Source: Arthrobacter sp. StoSoilB5
Lineage (GTDB): Bacteria; Actinomycetota; Actinomycetes; Actinomycetales; Micrococcaceae
DNA: 64,000 bases
Direction: 5' to 3'
NCBI RefSeq assembly: GCF_019977235.1
Contig: NZ_AP024646.1
Coordinates: 2,170,001-2,234,000, forward strand
A model generated the notes under the pieces. That model had not been told where the DNA came from. It worked only from the letters and a program-made list of their open reading frames with translations, and did not search any database. The position numbers were made by a program, and so were the translations under genes. Every line of letters starts with the position of its first letter. Within the stretch, counting starts at the first letter, position 1. Shown one piece after another: positions 63,664-64,000 of the stretch.

Positions 63664-63916
63664 GTCGTCCCCGGCTGGGCGGACCAATGAGCCATCGGCA
63701 TCGCGGCAGGCCCGGGGGGAGATCCAACTCCACCTTCCGGACCTGTCCATCGCGTGGGCCTTAAAGAAGTTCTCTGCAGTGAGGTTCTCTCCTCAGATGA
63801 GGCTCTGGCATAGGAGAGCAAGCAAGCGTAGCGTCGAGTGAAGAATTGGCTGCCATGGCAGCGGCATGGGCGGCGGCATCAGGGTGCGCCGATTCGGATT
63901 TTGTGAGGGGACCGGG
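63664..63916. other. gene-free stretch before the last gene
   Basis: About 250 bp without a supported gene, repeat or hairpin. It should contain the promoter of the partial gene that follows. Confidence 0.4.
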
Positions 63917-64000
63917 ATGGCTGGATGGAATGCTGACACTGCGGCAGGGCCTCTGGGAGCAGGGACGGTGACTCTGGTAGAGGGAACCTCGTTCTCCATC
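63917..64000 (+). CDS. partial N-terminus, probable glycogen-debranching-type protein
   Basis: 28 codons from ATG 63917 to the window edge. They include GAGTVTLVEGTSFSI, which resembles the opening strand of the N-terminal domain of actinobacterial amylo-alpha-1,6-glucosidase/glycogen-debranching-type proteins (VTLVEGxxFxxS). GAGGGGACC lies upstream as a weak ribosome site. Too short for certainty; the sequence beyond 64000 would settle it. Confidence 0.45.
   Translation, partial: MAGWNADTAAGPLGAGTVTLVEGTSFSI

Overview
The window is GC-rich, densely coded DNA from an actinomycete. Gene content and protein wording fit Micrococcaceae (Arthrobacter, Paenarthrobacter, Pseudarthrobacter): a ~1,610-residue NAD-glutamate dehydrogenase, a DUF4192 protein, TetR/AraC/XRE regulators, and many MFS and ABC importers beside sugar and aromatic catabolic genes. 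The genus is inferred from memory of such proteins, not from a search.

Layout. (1) 1-4.3 kb: end of an aromatic-acid-type MFS permease, a cyclase-family hydrolase, a ThDP enzyme and a convergent XRE-cupin regulator. (2) 4.5-12.5 kb: housekeeping NAD-glutamate dehydrogenase, a DUF4192 protein and a decayed IS5-family element with intact ends and a TA duplication. (3) 12.6-19.8 kb: a plant-glycoside operon (TetR, palindromic operators, sugar/cation-type permease, GH78 alpha-L-rhamnosidase, GH1 beta-glucosidase, SDR). The two hydrolases lack signal peptides, so the glycoside is probably imported intact. (4) 19.8-22.3 kb: a scar zone with an SDR relic, one intact and one broken polysaccharide deacetylase, and the stub of a solute-binding protein. 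(5) 22.2-27.5 kb, minus strand: a C-glycoside cleavage operon, made of a DUF6379-like beta subunit, a TIM-barrel alpha subunit, an MFS importer, a pyranose-oxidase-like GMC flavoenzyme and a TetR regulator. (6) 28.6-35.1 kb, minus strand: a sugar ABC importer with a nucleoside-hydrolase-like enzyme, a Gfo/Idh/MocA dehydrogenase and a second TIM-barrel enzyme, plausibly handling the released 3-keto sugar.

(7) 36-63 kb: an aromatic catabolic island. It holds an SDR, a vanillyl-alcohol/eugenol-oxidase-type flavoprotein, AraC and TetR regulators, a thiolase, a hotdog thioesterase, an old-yellow-enzyme protein, an RbsABC-type importer, a frameshifted MFS permease, an aldolase, an ornithine-cyclodeaminase-like protein, an aldehyde dehydrogenase, a flavin monooxygenase, an extradiol dioxygenase, two FAH hydrolases, a signal-less periplasmic-binding-fold protein, a cupin and an acetoacetyl-CoA synthetase. 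An 11-bp motif, TACGNNTCGTA, lies in front of six transcription units here, including the TetR gene itself, so most of the island looks like one regulon. The genes suggest hydroxylation, meta cleavage and FAH-type hydrolysis, with acetoacetate activated to acetoacetyl-CoA and split by the thiolase. (8) 62.9-64 kb: relics, then the start of a probable glycogen-debranching-type protein.

Together the modules read as a catabolic platform for plant glycosides: O-glycosides are trimmed by region 3, C-glycosides opened by region 5, sugars taken by region 6, and phenolic parts possibly by region 7. The link between the sugar and aromatic parts is inference.
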